From contig CM077150.1 of NCBI GenBank assembly GCA_039583875.1, positions 51,102,261 to 51,166,260 on the forward strand: 64,000 nucleotides of DNA, in the 5' to 3' direction. The translations under genes and the position numbers were made by a program. The notes below the pieces were generated by a model, which ran no database searches, was not told the DNA's origin, and saw nothing but the letters and a program-made list of their open reading frames with translations. This DNA comes from Platanthera guangdongensis (Eukaryota > Streptophyta > Magnoliopsida > Asparagales > Orchidaceae). How positions within the stretch are numbered: the first letter of the stretch is position 1; each line of letters opens with the position of its first letter. Below are positions 20,892 to 32,525 of this stretch, piece after piece.

Positions 20892-23800
20892 TCATTCCTC
20901 ATAGTTTAGCATCCCCAATTCAGTTTTGAAAAGACTGAACTTGGCTTCGTCTAAGGGCTTTGTGAATATATCTGCAATCTGCCTGTCCGTGGGGACATAA
21001 CAGAGAGAGATGTCCTTGTTCTCCACGTGCTCCCGAATGAAGTGGTAGCGCACTTCAATATGCTTCGTTCTGCTGTGCGATACCGGATTGTTGGCAATTG
21101 CAATTGCAGTGGAGGAGTCGCAGTACATTGGTACTTCCTTGAACTGAAGGTCATAGTCGGCTAACTGGTTTCTGATCCATAGGAGTTGTGCGCAACAGCT
21201 GCCTGCCGAGATGTACTCAGACTCTGATGTGGAGGTAGCTACACAATTTTGCCTCTTGCTGTTCCATGAGATGAGCCTTCTTCCGAGAAATTGACACGTC
21301 CCGGAAGTGCTTTTCCTGTCATCCCTACTCCCTGCAAAATCAGCATCTGAAAAACCTATTAGCTCGACATCATTATTTCTCGGGTACCACAAGCCAAGAT
21401 TGGGAGTACCTTTAAGGTATCTTAGAATTCGCTTTGCAGCGACATAGTGAGATTCCTTAGTGTACACCTGATATCTGGCACAAACACATGTGGAGAATAT
21501 GATATCCGGTCTACTGGCAGTAAGGTAGAGCAGGGATCCAATGATGCTTCTGTATTTGGTTTCATCGAAAGGTTTACCTTTCTCATCCTTATCCAGAGAC
21601 ATAGTGGATCCCATTGGAGTCCTCATAGAGGTTGCATTCTCCATACTGAATTTCTTGAGGAGTTCATTTGTGAACTTCGTTTGAGAGATGAAGATTCCAT
21701 GCTCAGACTGTTTCACTTGAAGTCCCAAGAAATACTTTAGCTCTCCCATACTGCTCATTTCAAACCTTCCTTGCATAAGTTTAGAAAAATTTTTGCAAAG
21801 ATTGTTGTCCGTTGAGCCGAATATAATGTCATCAACATAGATTTGCACCAGCAAAATCTTGCCTTTGACTTCCCTGAGAAACAATGTCTTATCTATTTTA
21901 CCTCTAGAGAACTTGTTCTCAAGAAGAAAACTAGATAAAGTCTCATACCAAGCTCGTGGAGCTTGTTTTAAACCATATAGAGCTTTATTAAAAAAATATA
22001 CATGATTGGGATAAGTAGGATTGACAAAACCTGCGGGTTGAGCGATGTATACTTCCTCTTTCAGGTCTCCATTCAAGAACGCTGATTTCACATCCATTTA
22101 ATAGACTGTGAATCCTTTGTGTGAAGCATACGCCAGGAACAATCTGATTGCCTCGAGCCTTGCAACTGGTGCAAAGGTCTGGTCGAAGTCAATCCCCTCC
22201 TCCTGTCTGTAACCTTGAGCAACCAGCCTGACCTTGTTCTTTATGATAACACCATGTTCATCCAGTTTGTTTCTGAAGATCCACTTGGTGCCAATCACAT
22301 TCTGCTTGTGTGGTCTGGGAACCAGCGTCCAAACGTTGCATCGTTCGAATTGATGTAGTTCATCTTGCATGGCCAAAATCCATGCCGCATCTTTGTTCGC
22401 CTCGTCGAACATCTTTGGCTCAACCTGTGACAGGAAGCTAAGATGCAAAATCTCGTTAATAGTACCTCTTCGAGTTCTGACATCGTCACGAGGATCTCCG
22501 ATGATCTGATCTCTAGGATGATCCCTCACGTGCCGGAGCTCTAGAAGTCTGGCGTCTGGAGCTTTGACTACTTCTTGGGCTTCTCCATCTTCTAAGAGAT
22601 TTGTTCCATTTTGATCTTCAACATTCTCAGTTGACGTTGAGGTGGAAACTTTGACGTACTTATGAGTTTTATCTTTAGCGGTCTCATCGAGACTCAGCTG
22701 TTCAAGTCGTACACCTGCATCTTCAAGAATACCGCTGGAAGAATTGCTGTTAAGCAAACTTCCTTCATCAAATACAACATTAATTGATTCTTCTACCACT
22801 AGGGTTTTCTTATTGAAGACCCTATATGCCCGACTGTGGGAACTATAGCCCATGAATATGCCTTCGAAGCATTTTTCACCAAATTTAGTACGCGGGTACT
22901 TCCCATTATTCAGTACATAGCATCTGCAACCAAAGATCCTCAAGTAGGACATGGTTGGTTTCCTGCCTCTCAGTAGCTCATAAGGCGTCTTACGATGATG
23001 CTTGTTGATCAATGCTCGGTTTTGTACATGACAAGCTGTATTGACCGCCTCTGCCCAGAAGTATTCTGGGAGAGAAGCGTCTTTCAACATTGACATGTAG
23101 GATTCAATGAGAGTTCTATTTCTCCTCTCCGCAACTCCATTTTACTGAGGAGTGCGCGGGGAGGAAAACTCATGAAAGATACCTTGTTCTTCACAAAACT
23201 CTGTCATAGCACCAGATTCGAATTCTGTTTCATGGTCACTTCTGATTTTGACCACTGAGCAGTTAAATTCATTCTGAACCTGCTTGACAAAACTAGTGAA
23301 GATGTCAAACGTATCTGACTTTCATTTTAAGAAGAACACTCATGTAAACCGAGAATGATCATCAACTATCACTAGCGTATAGGACTTGTCTCCCAAGCTA
23401 TGAACTTGCATTGGACCAAACAAGTCCATATGTAGAAGGTAAAGACATCGGGAAGAGTCTTTGTCTGCAATGCTCTTAAAGGTAGCCCGAGTCTGTTTGC
23501 CCATCTGGAATGCAGGACAGGGGCTATCTTTGATGCACTTGATAACGGGAGCATACCTTACTAAGTTTTTAGAAAACAGCATACTAATTGTTTTGAAATT
23601 AATATGTTCCAATCTCTTGTGCCATTGTTCACAAAGAGATGCACTGCCTGTTGCCACTAGGCATACGGGGGTAGATGAATCTAAACTAAGAAAATTTAAG
23701 CAGAAGATATTTCGGCTCCTAATGCCTGTTAATACCGTCTCAGAAGAGACACATGATATTATCAGGCATTTATCCTTGCAGAACTTAACGTCATAACCTT

Positions 23801-24059
23801 TGTCACATAACTGACTTACACTGATCATGTTATGGTTTAACCCTTCAACATAAGCCACGTCGGTGATAGAGATTATACCGTTGGAAATCATACCGTAACC
23901 TCTGGTGACTCCTCGATCTGACCCCCCAAAGATGACTTTGGGTCCATTCACGACTGGAGTGTAATCACGTAGCAGGCTTCTTGTCCCAGTCATATGCCGG
24001 GAGCATCCACTGTCCAAGTACCATAATGGCGTTTTGGTGGCCTTTGGACATTCCTGCAA
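20892..24059 (-). pseudogene. Pol polyprotein of copia element C
   Basis: Protease: WYLDSGCSRHMTG with D-S-G at 24006-24014. Integrase zinc region: WHKRLEHINF, then the core with KIRSDHETEF and [19 protein letters not shown]: from about 22440, with [18 protein letters not shown] and YVDD at 21828-21839. RNase H: DADFAGSRDDRKSTSGTCQF and a complete C-terminus ending at 20892. Stops: TGA at 23340-23342 and just downstream near 23322, TAA near 23143, and TAA at 22098-22100. The changes are of the kind TGG to TGA or CAA to TAA, as expected from C-to-T decay of methylated DNA. All catalytic motifs remain readable. Confidence 0.93.
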
Positions 24060-24066
24060 AACAAAA

Positions 24067-26348
24067 TTAATTTCCCTTAGGAACCCAATCGAACTTGGGT
24101 CCTAGATTCTTGGTTAGCATACTCCCCCTCGGGTGGTTAACCATACGAGTGGTCGGCCTCGCATTGCTAACATAGGGAGTCTCGTTATACCTCGGATTAA
24201 ACCAACAATCCACGGCAAAGTGACCGACCTTGCCACAACACCAACAGTCAAATCTGTTGTACCTCTTCCTAGACTCCTGCTTTACCCTGGGAACTGTGGG
24301 TACAGCCGGGGCCTTGGATCTGGAGGTGGAGGCCTCATAGTGATTGCAGTCACATGACTTCTTCACCTTCTGTTTCTTCAGTATAACAGGCTTGGCTCTT
24401 GGTGCCCGCTTTCCATTATGGCCGCTAGAGAATTGACCATAATTTCCCATGTGGATTTCCTCATAAGGTGCCTTGAAGGCACTCTCACCGAAGTTCCGAG
24501 GAAAAGTCCAACCATCATATCAGCTCTTTGGCTTTGCAACCGAGGCCCGGAAATGATGACCGAAGGTTGATTCAAAATCATGTTGGTTGCAAGGAAAGCT
24601 AGGCTTTCTGAACGCAACAGGTCTGAGCGGAGCCTTTCCCTTTTCAGCAGCAGAGGCCTTCTTCTTCCTCTGGTTCCTGTTTCTCCTGGATGAGGAACCA
24701 GATACCCCTACATGCCCCAAGCCAGCTCCTTTGGCCTGAGCAGAGAAGGTATCAACTACTGGAAGAACTGTTTTTGGCATAGAGAAGCTCTTGATGATCT
24801 TCCTTTCTACCGCAAGTTGTTCTTCCAACTTGTCGACTTACTCCTGCTTAAGATCAAGGAGCTTACGAGACTCTGAATGCTTTGAAGTCAGGTCTAGGTG
24901 CTCCTGTCGGAGAGAGATCAGACTGGTGATCTCTTCCCTTAGGGAGACACTCTCACCCTTAAAGAATTTCACTTCCTTTTTCTCAGCCTTCAATCTCTTA
25001 CGGCACTCCTCGAAAGTGTTGAGCAGAAGCTCATACTTCTCGAGGAGCTCCGCTTCACGGGCCGAAATGCTATCCTCAGGTCATCATCCTGAGAATCAGG
25101 ATTAAAGTCAGAGTCGGAGAGAGGGGTGTGAGCTTTTACCTTCCCAGTAAATGGGGGGCATTCTCCTTCTGAGTCGGAGCGACCCACCAGCCCGAAGTAG
25201 GCTTCCTCATCATCACTGGAGTCTGAGGAATCAGATTCACTCTGTGTCTTTGGCTTTTTGGCGATGTAGCTCCTCTCTTTCTTATTATCTCTAGAAGACT
25301 TATGCTCCTCTCCCTTCCCCTTTTCTCTCTTGCCTTGGTGGCAGTCGGCCACGACGTGTCCTGGCTTATTGCATCCAAAACAAATAATGTCAGCGGAGCG
25401 ATGTTTGTTCGGTTTAGAAGCATACCTGTCAGAAGAGTAATTTTTCGTCTGATGCCTGGAGGAGGAGCCGTCTCTCTTTCTTTGATTCCTCATCTTGAGG
25501 AACTTCTTGAATTCTCGGGTGATGAGGGAGAAATCTTCCTCAGACAACTCTGAGCAGGAGGAGCAAGACTCGGAGTCCTCCTCCTCATCCTTTTTCCTGG
25601 CACGGTATGAAACCGCACCCTTGCCCTTCCTGGAGTGAACGGCTTTTAGAGCCACAGTCTTTTCCTTGGCTGCAGCCTTCTCTGCTTCTTCTTCTTCTGC
25701 TTTCCTGGTGTTCAGGTAAAGCTCATAGGACATCAGCTTCCCAAATAGAATTTGCGGGTCTGTTTCAGCTAGTCTGCCAAACTCTCGGATGGCGCAGATC
25801 TTTGTGTCCCATTCCTTAGTAAGGGACCTAAGGAATTTATCATTAAGTTCACCATCAGTGAACACTCTTCCATATCCTTTGAGGGCATTGACAATCTTGA
25901 GGATGTTCTCGAAGGTGACTCCGATCTCTTCCTTAGGCCCTTATCTGAAGGCCTCATATTTCTGGTTCAGAAGGGATCTCCGATCATCCCTCACTTCATC
26001 AGTGCCCTCCATTAGGATAATCAGGCAGTGCCAGATCTCCTTTGCTGTCCTGCAGTTGCAGAAGTTCTGCATCATTGAGTCATCGACCGCGCTGACCAGA
26101 ATGTTCTGCGCCTTCTTGTCAAGTCCCACCAGCACCATCTCATCCTTGTCCATTTCAGAAATTTTCTTTGGCACTTTCTTGGTAGGATCTATGGTGGAGA
26201 CCTTAGTGGGGACATAAGGTCCCTCCTCCACGATCATGAAGAGTCGAGGATCAACTGCTTCCATGTAGAACCTGATCCTTTCCTTCCAGATAGGAAAGTT
26301 GAGCCTGGTGCACACTGGGATCTTGCCTGTGTACTTGAGCCCGTCCAT
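24067..26348 (-). pseudogene. Gag of copia element C
   Basis: The start ATG at 26348 begins MDGLKYTGKIPVCTRLNF. The capsid-like region (DDRRSLLNQKYEAF) ends at a TAA at 25941-25943. The frame then continues (VFTDGELNDKFLRSLTKEWDTK) to zinc knuckle 1, CFGCNKPGHVVADC, at 25341-25382. An acidic region and a long coiled coil follow, with a frameshift near 25080 and a TAA near 24836. After that come a basic stretch, a TGA at 24520-24522, and zinc knuckle 2, CWCCGKVGHFAVDC, at 24205-24246. The frame ends PKGN-stop at 24067. Two knuckles far apart in one Gag is unusual. Pol starts in a +1 frame directly after the stop. Confidence 0.88.
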
Positions 26349-26424
26349 AGTAGATGTTTGCCTTCTTCTTGACACTAGCGGCAGGATTCTACTCAAGGTG
26401 TTAACCTTTTTGATGAGTAACCTC

Positions 26425-26459
26425 GCTTTGATACCACTTGACAGTCCACCTAGTGTCAA
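26425..26459 (-). other. Primer binding site of C with a 23 nt hairpin gap
   Basis: The primer site reads TGGTATCAAAGC (26425-26436), one mismatch from the common TGGTATCAGAGC complementary to initiator Met tRNA. It is separated from the LTR end by 23 nt, whereas in element B the gap is only 2 nt. The gap holds an inverted pair TTGACA / TGTCAA (26438-26443 and 26454-26459). Confidence 0.75.
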
Positions 26460-27996
26460 CTACCTTCACCTATGGGGGGGGGGGGGGAATAGGTGACGTG
26501 CAGCGTTTTTGCGGAATTAAAATTGTACCTGCACACGAAAACAAAACAGCACAGCAAAGAAGGTACACAAGCAATTTATAGTGGTTCCCCGATTTGGGTA
26601 CATCCACTTTCCCCCTTCGACCTATCTCCCAACAAGGGACGACTCGGTCACTTCACCAACAGGATTGAAATCCAATCCTTGCACTATCGGAAGGAACCCT
26701 TCCACACGTAGGAGACAACACTCCCACAACACGGGTTGCACCCAACCCTTACAACTAGGAACCAACGTTCCTTTACAACAAAAATGAAACTAGAATGTAT
26801 AAGAAATACAAACAACTTTGGAGACTAAGGTGTCCCTCTTCGTTCGATGACGTGTTCTTGAAGTCAGCGAAGAGTCCACAACCCTAGATCTCACTTGGAG
26901 AGAATCTCCCCGAAACCGGCGGCGGCAAGAAGGGAGGCGGCTCGGTTCTCGGAATCGGCGGCGACAACGGTGTGTGGCTGCAGTACTTTGGAGACTCAAT
27001 CTTCGTAGCAAAGCAAGCAAGGTATTCCAACGGTCACACTAGGATCGATCGTCTCGATTGATTCGGAAGGGGAAGGTTTTCCCGATCAACGAATCAAGAG
27101 ACAAGGGATCTCTGGTTAGACGCGTGGGACGCTGTGCTTGGCAGAGCTTCTGTCGCCGGAAGATCTGGAAGAATCACGATCAAACAGCCGGCGATCGACT
27201 AGCACGAGCGGCGACGGCGGCGGAGCAGGTATCGCGATTTAGGTTAAGGTCGGCGGCTCGGCTTCGTCTTTTTCTGTGTATATCCGTTGTTCAAAAATAC
27301 GCGTGTATTTATACACTCGAATACTTCATAATGACCATTGTGGGTCCCACCAGAAGAAACCCCAAGCCCGGTTCAAAACAGTGCCAGCGGCAGAGTCCGG
27401 TCCAGCAGTTTCCAGAAAATTGCCCAAGGCAGAATCGACGAGAATCGAAGGTGATTCTCGCTGATTCGGCGAGAATCAGAGGTGATTCTCGTCGAATCGT
27501 CGAGAATCAAAGGTGATTCTCGTCGATGTAGACTTGTTTGCACGCTCTGAGGTAGCTGGAAAGAGACGGCGAGAATCAACCAGTGATTCTCGACGATTCG
27601 GCGAGAATCGCTAGTGATTCTCTCCGAATCGGCGAGAATCACTTGGTGATTCTCGTCGAATAATACTTGGATGATTTTTCGTCTTTCCGCCTCTGAGCTG
27701 CTCTTTGACTCATCCTTGCTCCTTGTCTGTTCTTGCAATATCACAGCCCTGTACTTGAAAATAAGTACACTCCAATAGAGAGAGTACACGTAGGCCAACA
27801 CACTTATCTGCTCAACGAGGGATTACGTCGTGCAGACCCGTGTATATTGACCTACTGCACCCTGACATTGGTGTGCACTTAGCATGGAATAACTGCAAGC
27901 ACAACTTGAAATATTTTATCAAATACATTGTCTATTTACCTTAGCTTGTTCAGGGGCTTCTTCAAATCAGGTGCGTTGTGGATACAATACCCAACA
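26460..27996 (-). mobile_element. 5' LTR of element C
   Basis: Same limits as the 3' LTR: TGTTGGGTATTG at 27996 and GGTAG at 26460, 1537 bp, about 98% alike by eye. It holds the TATA box TATAAATA at 27306-27313 and the TGATTCTCGTCGA array at 27433-27660. The G run near the end is longer here (about 15) than in the 3' LTR (8), accounting for most of the length difference. Confidence 0.92.
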
Positions 27997-28001
27997 ATCA
28001 G

Positions 28002-28233
28002 CCATCTTGGCTTTCCTGTAAGCATCATTGTAGTCTGGAGGAGGTACTGCAGTCATATTTGTAGAGCTACTTGGAGGAGCTGCAGGTGCTGGAGGTACTC
28101 TTGTTAAGATGGAAGCAAAAATATCTTCATTAATGGAATTCATGTATAGCATGATTCTTGCCTTCCAGATTCCAAACTTTTGCAAGTTGCAAAATATAGG
28201 TCTGGTGCTTACATAATCTTTGTTTTGTACCAT
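28002..28233 (-). pseudogene. Gag of element B, N-terminal part
   Basis: ATG at 28233, MVQNKDYVSTRPIFCNLQKF, then a segment typical of these Gag N-termini (WKARIMLYMNSINEDIF) and a Pro/Ala-rich loop. It is cut after ...YRKAKMAD by element C; the remainder resumes at 19056. The equivalent region in D (63929 downward) shows the same order, so the split halves belong together. Confidence 0.88.
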
Positions 28234-28329
28234 GGTTGTGGTTCTACCTTAAAATATGAACAAAGTGATATGTAGATCTAACACAGGATCCTTGGTTCAT
28301 GGGTTAACTTGTGCAACCAAAGGAACCTT

Positions 28330-28343
28330 GCTCTGATACCAAT
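28330..28343 (-). other. Primer binding site of element B
   Basis: Minus-strand ATTGGTATCAGAGC follows the LTR end CACTTTCA directly. It matches the 3' end of initiator Met tRNA, the usual primer of plant copia elements. Confidence 0.9.
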
Positions 28344-30171
28344 TGAAAGTGAGGGTTAGATCAACAATACTCTAGCGGGGGGTGAATAGAGTATATTTAT
28401 TATTGTTAGGTCCCAATAAAAGTGCTGCTACAGCTTTTACTGTAAACTGAAGAACTGCAGTAAAAAAAACTGAAAAATAAATAAGATTAAACATAATCAC
28501 AGCCACACAGCAAGAAACAAAAAGAAAAAGATAGGCAACCAGACGACACAAGAAATTTATAGTGCTTCCCCAGATCTGGGTAGTCCGCTCTTCTACCACC
28601 CCTGATAGGAATCCACTCAGGTTTTTGATCAGTTGCCTGACACCAATGGGTTTCGATCAGGTCCCCAAAAACTAACTCAAGTGTTTTGGTAAGGAGACTT
28701 GCAACCAGGAATCATTTTTGAAGGGAGATGACAACCCTTTGTATAGGAGGGGGTGAGAGAGTGATTTTGTCTTTTCTGTCAACAATCAGAGAGAAGACTT
28801 ATGTGGAATGATGTTAGCAAACAGCTCCCCCTGAGATGTAGAATGATTCAGGGAAGATCTGGAGCTTTGGTGTAGGGTGATAGATCTTCAATCAGAGTTC
28901 TTAATAAGCAGTGATACAGGATCTTCTTGACTGATCTGATATATGTTGTCATTGGAGAAGTCCTGGAGAGAATGTTGAAGAAGAAGACTCTTGATATAGT
29001 ATAGTTGTTCTTCTTCTTCTGAATGAATATCACTGCCTATCACTGTAAGCTTAAGTATGAGTTTTTGTGTGAAGCTTTTCTGGTGCTGTATGAAATCTTG
29101 CAGTCAATCTCTGTGTGTCTATTTTTCTAACTGTTTAATTGAGTATCGATTACTAATCACTTGATCCTTTGTGTCTTTTTCTTCTATCACCTTTCAAAAT
29201 TTTGAATCCTCTGTAATTAATGCTGACGACCTGAGAATAATCGGCATTAATGTATTTCCCCAATTGTCTGGTGGAAAATCAGCAAGTAATATTCCTGAAG
29301 AAGACTGTAATTAATGCTTCCTCTAACGGCTACATTCAGAGAATGTTTGAGTCATTAATCTGTCAGGAATTATTGCATTTGAGTGAGGATTAAATGCCGG
29401 AAATGGCTAAGTCTGGAATCGTCGAACGAATAACAGAATTCGTCGAGCTGAGTTACTAGTTCGTCGAACTGAGGTTTTTTATTCGTCGACCAGACAGCTT
29501 CTGTTCGTCGAGTTGAGTTCCAAGTTCGTCGAGCTAATAACAGAACTTGAATGCTTCAGAACCTTTGCCTTTTCTGCCAGAAGTTCGTCGAGCTAACAAT
29601 TGCAATCGTCGACTGGAGTTCAACAACCATTCTGGACTTAGTCGAGTATTTTGTGATGACTGATATTTTGTGTGTCGACATGAATCTTCTGGTTCCAGAA
29701 TTCATCGAGTAGAGTACTGCGTTCATCGACCTGAGAAGTTGACTTCGTCAACCTGAGAAGTTGTGTACTTGAGGTTCAAGTTCGTCGAGCTAAGAATCTT
29801 GTTCGTCGACCAAATTCTGAAGTTGAACTTTGAATAATCTGGAGTTACCCTGACTTTAGCTTGTTGAAGTATCCCAGTTTTCGTCGACCAGAGAATGAAG
29901 ATCGTCGAGCTCAGCTCAGAGAAATATCTCAAAATTGTCGAGCTGAGAACGCCTTTCGGCTACCTGAGTTCGACGAACGTCGAACTCAGTTTACTTGGTC
30001 TTGAAATCTTCTAAGTCTTGAGTCTCTGATGGTCTTGTTGATAGCTGGTCTATCTGAGGTTGACTCTAAGGACTTGGCCTAGACTCTAGGACATAAATTT
30101 GACCCTGGCTATACATGTTGGGTCACATCCTAAGTTAGTGAACCTAGCCCAAATCAACTAGGGATCCATCA
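28344..30171 (-). mobile_element. 5' LTR of copia element B
   Basis: Pairs with 8584-10418. In minus-strand sense it starts TGATGGATCC (one change from TGTTGGATCC) and ends CTCACTTTCA next to the primer site. It carries the TCGTCGA array at 29415-29995. Differences from the 3' LTR are scattered single bases, more numerous than between the LTRs of C. Confidence 0.9.
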
Positions 30172-30292
30172 AATTCAAGTGGTATGAGAAGGCTACATTT
30201 GCAAGCTTACAACTACATTGAATTAATTTGCTTTATATGATAATTCTTCTTAGTATTGTTGTGTGTTTTGTCTTCTTCAAATAAGGGGAGAT
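30172..30292 (+). mobile_element. 3' end of the internal region of element A with polypurine tract
   Basis: Resumes element A after the AATTC duplication: AATTCAAGTGGTATGAGAAG matches the repeat words at 8340-8520. It ends with the polypurine tract AAATAAGGGGAGAT (30279-30292), next to the 3' LTR. Confidence 0.85.
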
Positions 30293-30494
30293 TGTTGGGA
30301 ATATTATCCTCAATGTTCCCTAGATTTGAAGAGTAATCACAATCAATACTAAGAGCATAATTGTATTTGATGTATGTTCAAGTTCAATATGTGCAGGATG
30401 TTCCTTGGAATAAGTTTAGACAGGTTGTCTAAGTGATTGTGATAGGTGGTCACAAGGAAGAATGTTTTTGAGACAGAAATCTTTTTAAGTCTAC

Positions 30495-31470
30495 AAGCGT
30501 CGAGTGAAGCCAGTTCGCTCCACGCCAGATGTCAAGGAAGGATGCAGGAAAGAAAAAAATTCATCTAAGTCCATTGGTGTTGAGTGACGCCAGTTCACTC
30601 AACGCCAGATGCCAAAACGTGTTGAGTAATGCATGGACAGTCAAAGCCCAACAGCTTACAAAGCAGATTTGCGGCCAAGTCCACAGGCGTTGAGTGAAGG
30701 CAGTTCACTCAACACTATATAACAAGAGGCGTAGAGTATAGCTCAGTCTGTCAAAGCTTCAGCATTGGCAAGAAAGAAATCTGACTATGTCTAGAAGCGT
30801 TGTGTGAGGACAGCTCACTCAACGTCTGAAGAAATAAGCATTGATTCAAGCTCAAGCTGTCGAAGCATCTGAGAATCAGAGCAGGATTCTGGCTAAGTCC
30901 AGAAGCATTGAGTGCGGACAGCTCACTCAACGCCCAGAGAAGAAAGCGTTGACAGAACACAGTTCAGTCAAAGCTTAAGAAGATATAGATAGAAAATTCT
31001 ATCTAAGTGCAGATGCGTTGAGTGAGGACAGCTTACTCAACACAAGCTCATCAAGAAGATCAGTTAAGTACGGAAGCGTTGAATGAAGGCAGTTCACTCA
31101 ACTCCTTAGCAAGATGGCAGGCAATCAGAGAAACAACGAAGTTTAGAAGCGTTGAGTGAAGGCTATTCACTCAGCACACTCAATGCTTAGTAGTGTCGAA
31201 GTAATTGGCTAAGTCTAAATGCGTTGAGATATGAAGGTTCACTCAACACACTCAACGCATAGCAGTGCTGAAGTAATTAGCTAAATTCAAATGTGTTGAG
31301 TGATGAAGGATCACTTAATGCACTCAAAGCCTATTGGTACAGAGATATTGGCTAAGTCTAAATTTGTTGAGTAATGAAAATTCACGCAATGCCAGGTAGT
31401 GCATATTATTTGGCAAACTATTTTTGCGCTAAGTGAAGGCTGTTCACACAACGCACTCAATGCCTGGGAT
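30495..31470. repeat. GCGTTGAGTGA palindromic array in the 3' LTR of A
   Basis: About 14 units, each AAGCGTTGAGTGA, then AGGCAGT or similar, then TCACTCAACGCC: an inverted pair with a 6-8 bp loop. Units repeat every 60-90 bp, often introduced by CTAAGTCCA. Several units have diverged. LTR H (46595-47260) carries the same array. Confidence 0.88.
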
Positions 31471-32129
31471 GAACTAGATGAATTTGGCTAAGTCCACAGA
31501 TGTTGACATTAGCAAGAGTCAGTAAAATTCAAACTCATTGCGGGAAGTCTACAGTACACAATAAATGGCGTTGCAGGCCTACTGTATGACGTTTTTTGTG
31601 AAAGCAAAGTTACAGCCAACAACTCCAGCTAGACCCATGGGTCAAAGAGCCGTTGGACGGCGAAAGATAAAATGAATGAGATCAACATAAGCAAATTAAC
31701 TTTTAGGGTTTTATCTCTTCGCAAAGAGGCGGAACTGCATCTTCTTCTTCTCGCCATTTTTGGAAAGTCTGAAGCAACAGTTCAACCAGCAGATCTAAAA
31801 CTTCAAGCAGTTAGCTGTTGCAATTTTCACCGGCAACAACAAGTTCAAAAAAATATTTTGAGAAGTAAGAAGAAGCAGAACATGCCTGATATCTGCAGTC
31901 AAGGTCAGTCGAGTGAAGAATACACAAAACTGATAACTCTTTATCTTCATCATCAAGTTCAGAAACCTGTGTTTCTGAGATACTTCTAGCACAAGCAGCA
32001 GTTTCCTGAAGATCATTTTTCTTCTTGCTGTGAAGAAGTTAGGGCTGAGTTCATCTCAGCTCAGGAAGCAGAAGGCTCATAGAATATTTCTCTAGAGTCA
32101 AATCAACATCATCAAACCCTTTACTTTCT

Positions 32130-32525
32130 GTAGGATCCTTTGGATCTGAGTGTAAGCCTAATTATAAAGGCTGAGTGTATGATCATTTCTTGATCTGAGG
32201 TAGGATCCTATGTGGATCTGAGGTAGGGCATGTGTGCCTGAGGTAGGGCAGTTTGCTTGAGGTAGGAGAGTCATTCTCTCTAAGTGGTAGGGCCTTTATG
32301 CCTAAGTTGTAGGATCCTTCTATGGATCTGAGGTAGGGCCTTTGTGCCTGAGCTGTAGGAGAGTCATCCTCTCTGAGTGGTAGGGCTAACCTCCTATCTT
32401 GAGTGAAGGACTTGTGCTCAAGTTTGAGGTAGGCGATCTTTTGATCACTGAGATGTAGGAGCAAGTTTGCTCTGAGTTGTAGGGCTTTGTGTCTGAGTTA
32501 TTGATCTTGGAGGAGACTGAGAGAT
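32130..32525. repeat. GATCTGAGGTAGGGC repeats in the downstream part of LTR A
   Basis: About 15 imperfect direct repeats of the pattern (GAT)CTGAGGTAGGGC / CTGAGTTGTAGGA, 20-30 bp apart. The same block is present in the 5' LTR remnant (2905-3190) and in LTR H (48380-48680), so it is a stable family feature. Confidence 0.8.

Larger units (their letters stand above)
19057..27996 (-). mobile_element. Complete nested copia element C
   Basis: A whole Ty1/copia element of 8940 bp, with both LTRs, polypurine tract, pol, gag and primer site in order. It is flanked by ATCAG (19052-19056 and 27997-28001) and inserted into the gag of B. Its LTRs differ at roughly 30-odd positions counted by eye over 1.53 kb, so it is a fairly recent insertion, younger than B. 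It has no extra ORF between pol and the 3' LTR. The gag has two zinc knuckles, and the second matches that of element A. Confidence 0.93.

Noticed and set aside
24791..25105. Plus-strand frame opposite the gag of C
   Set aside because: It is the antisense shadow of the coiled-coil region, which matches Gag of A on the sense strand.
28330..28343. tRNA-like sequence GCTCTGATACCA
   Set aside because: It is the primer binding site complementary to the tRNA 3' end, not a tRNA gene; no cloverleaf is present.
31672..31989. 105-codon plus-strand frame within LTR A
   Set aside because: It lies wholly within an LTR, has no domain, and its composition follows local AT-rich sequence.
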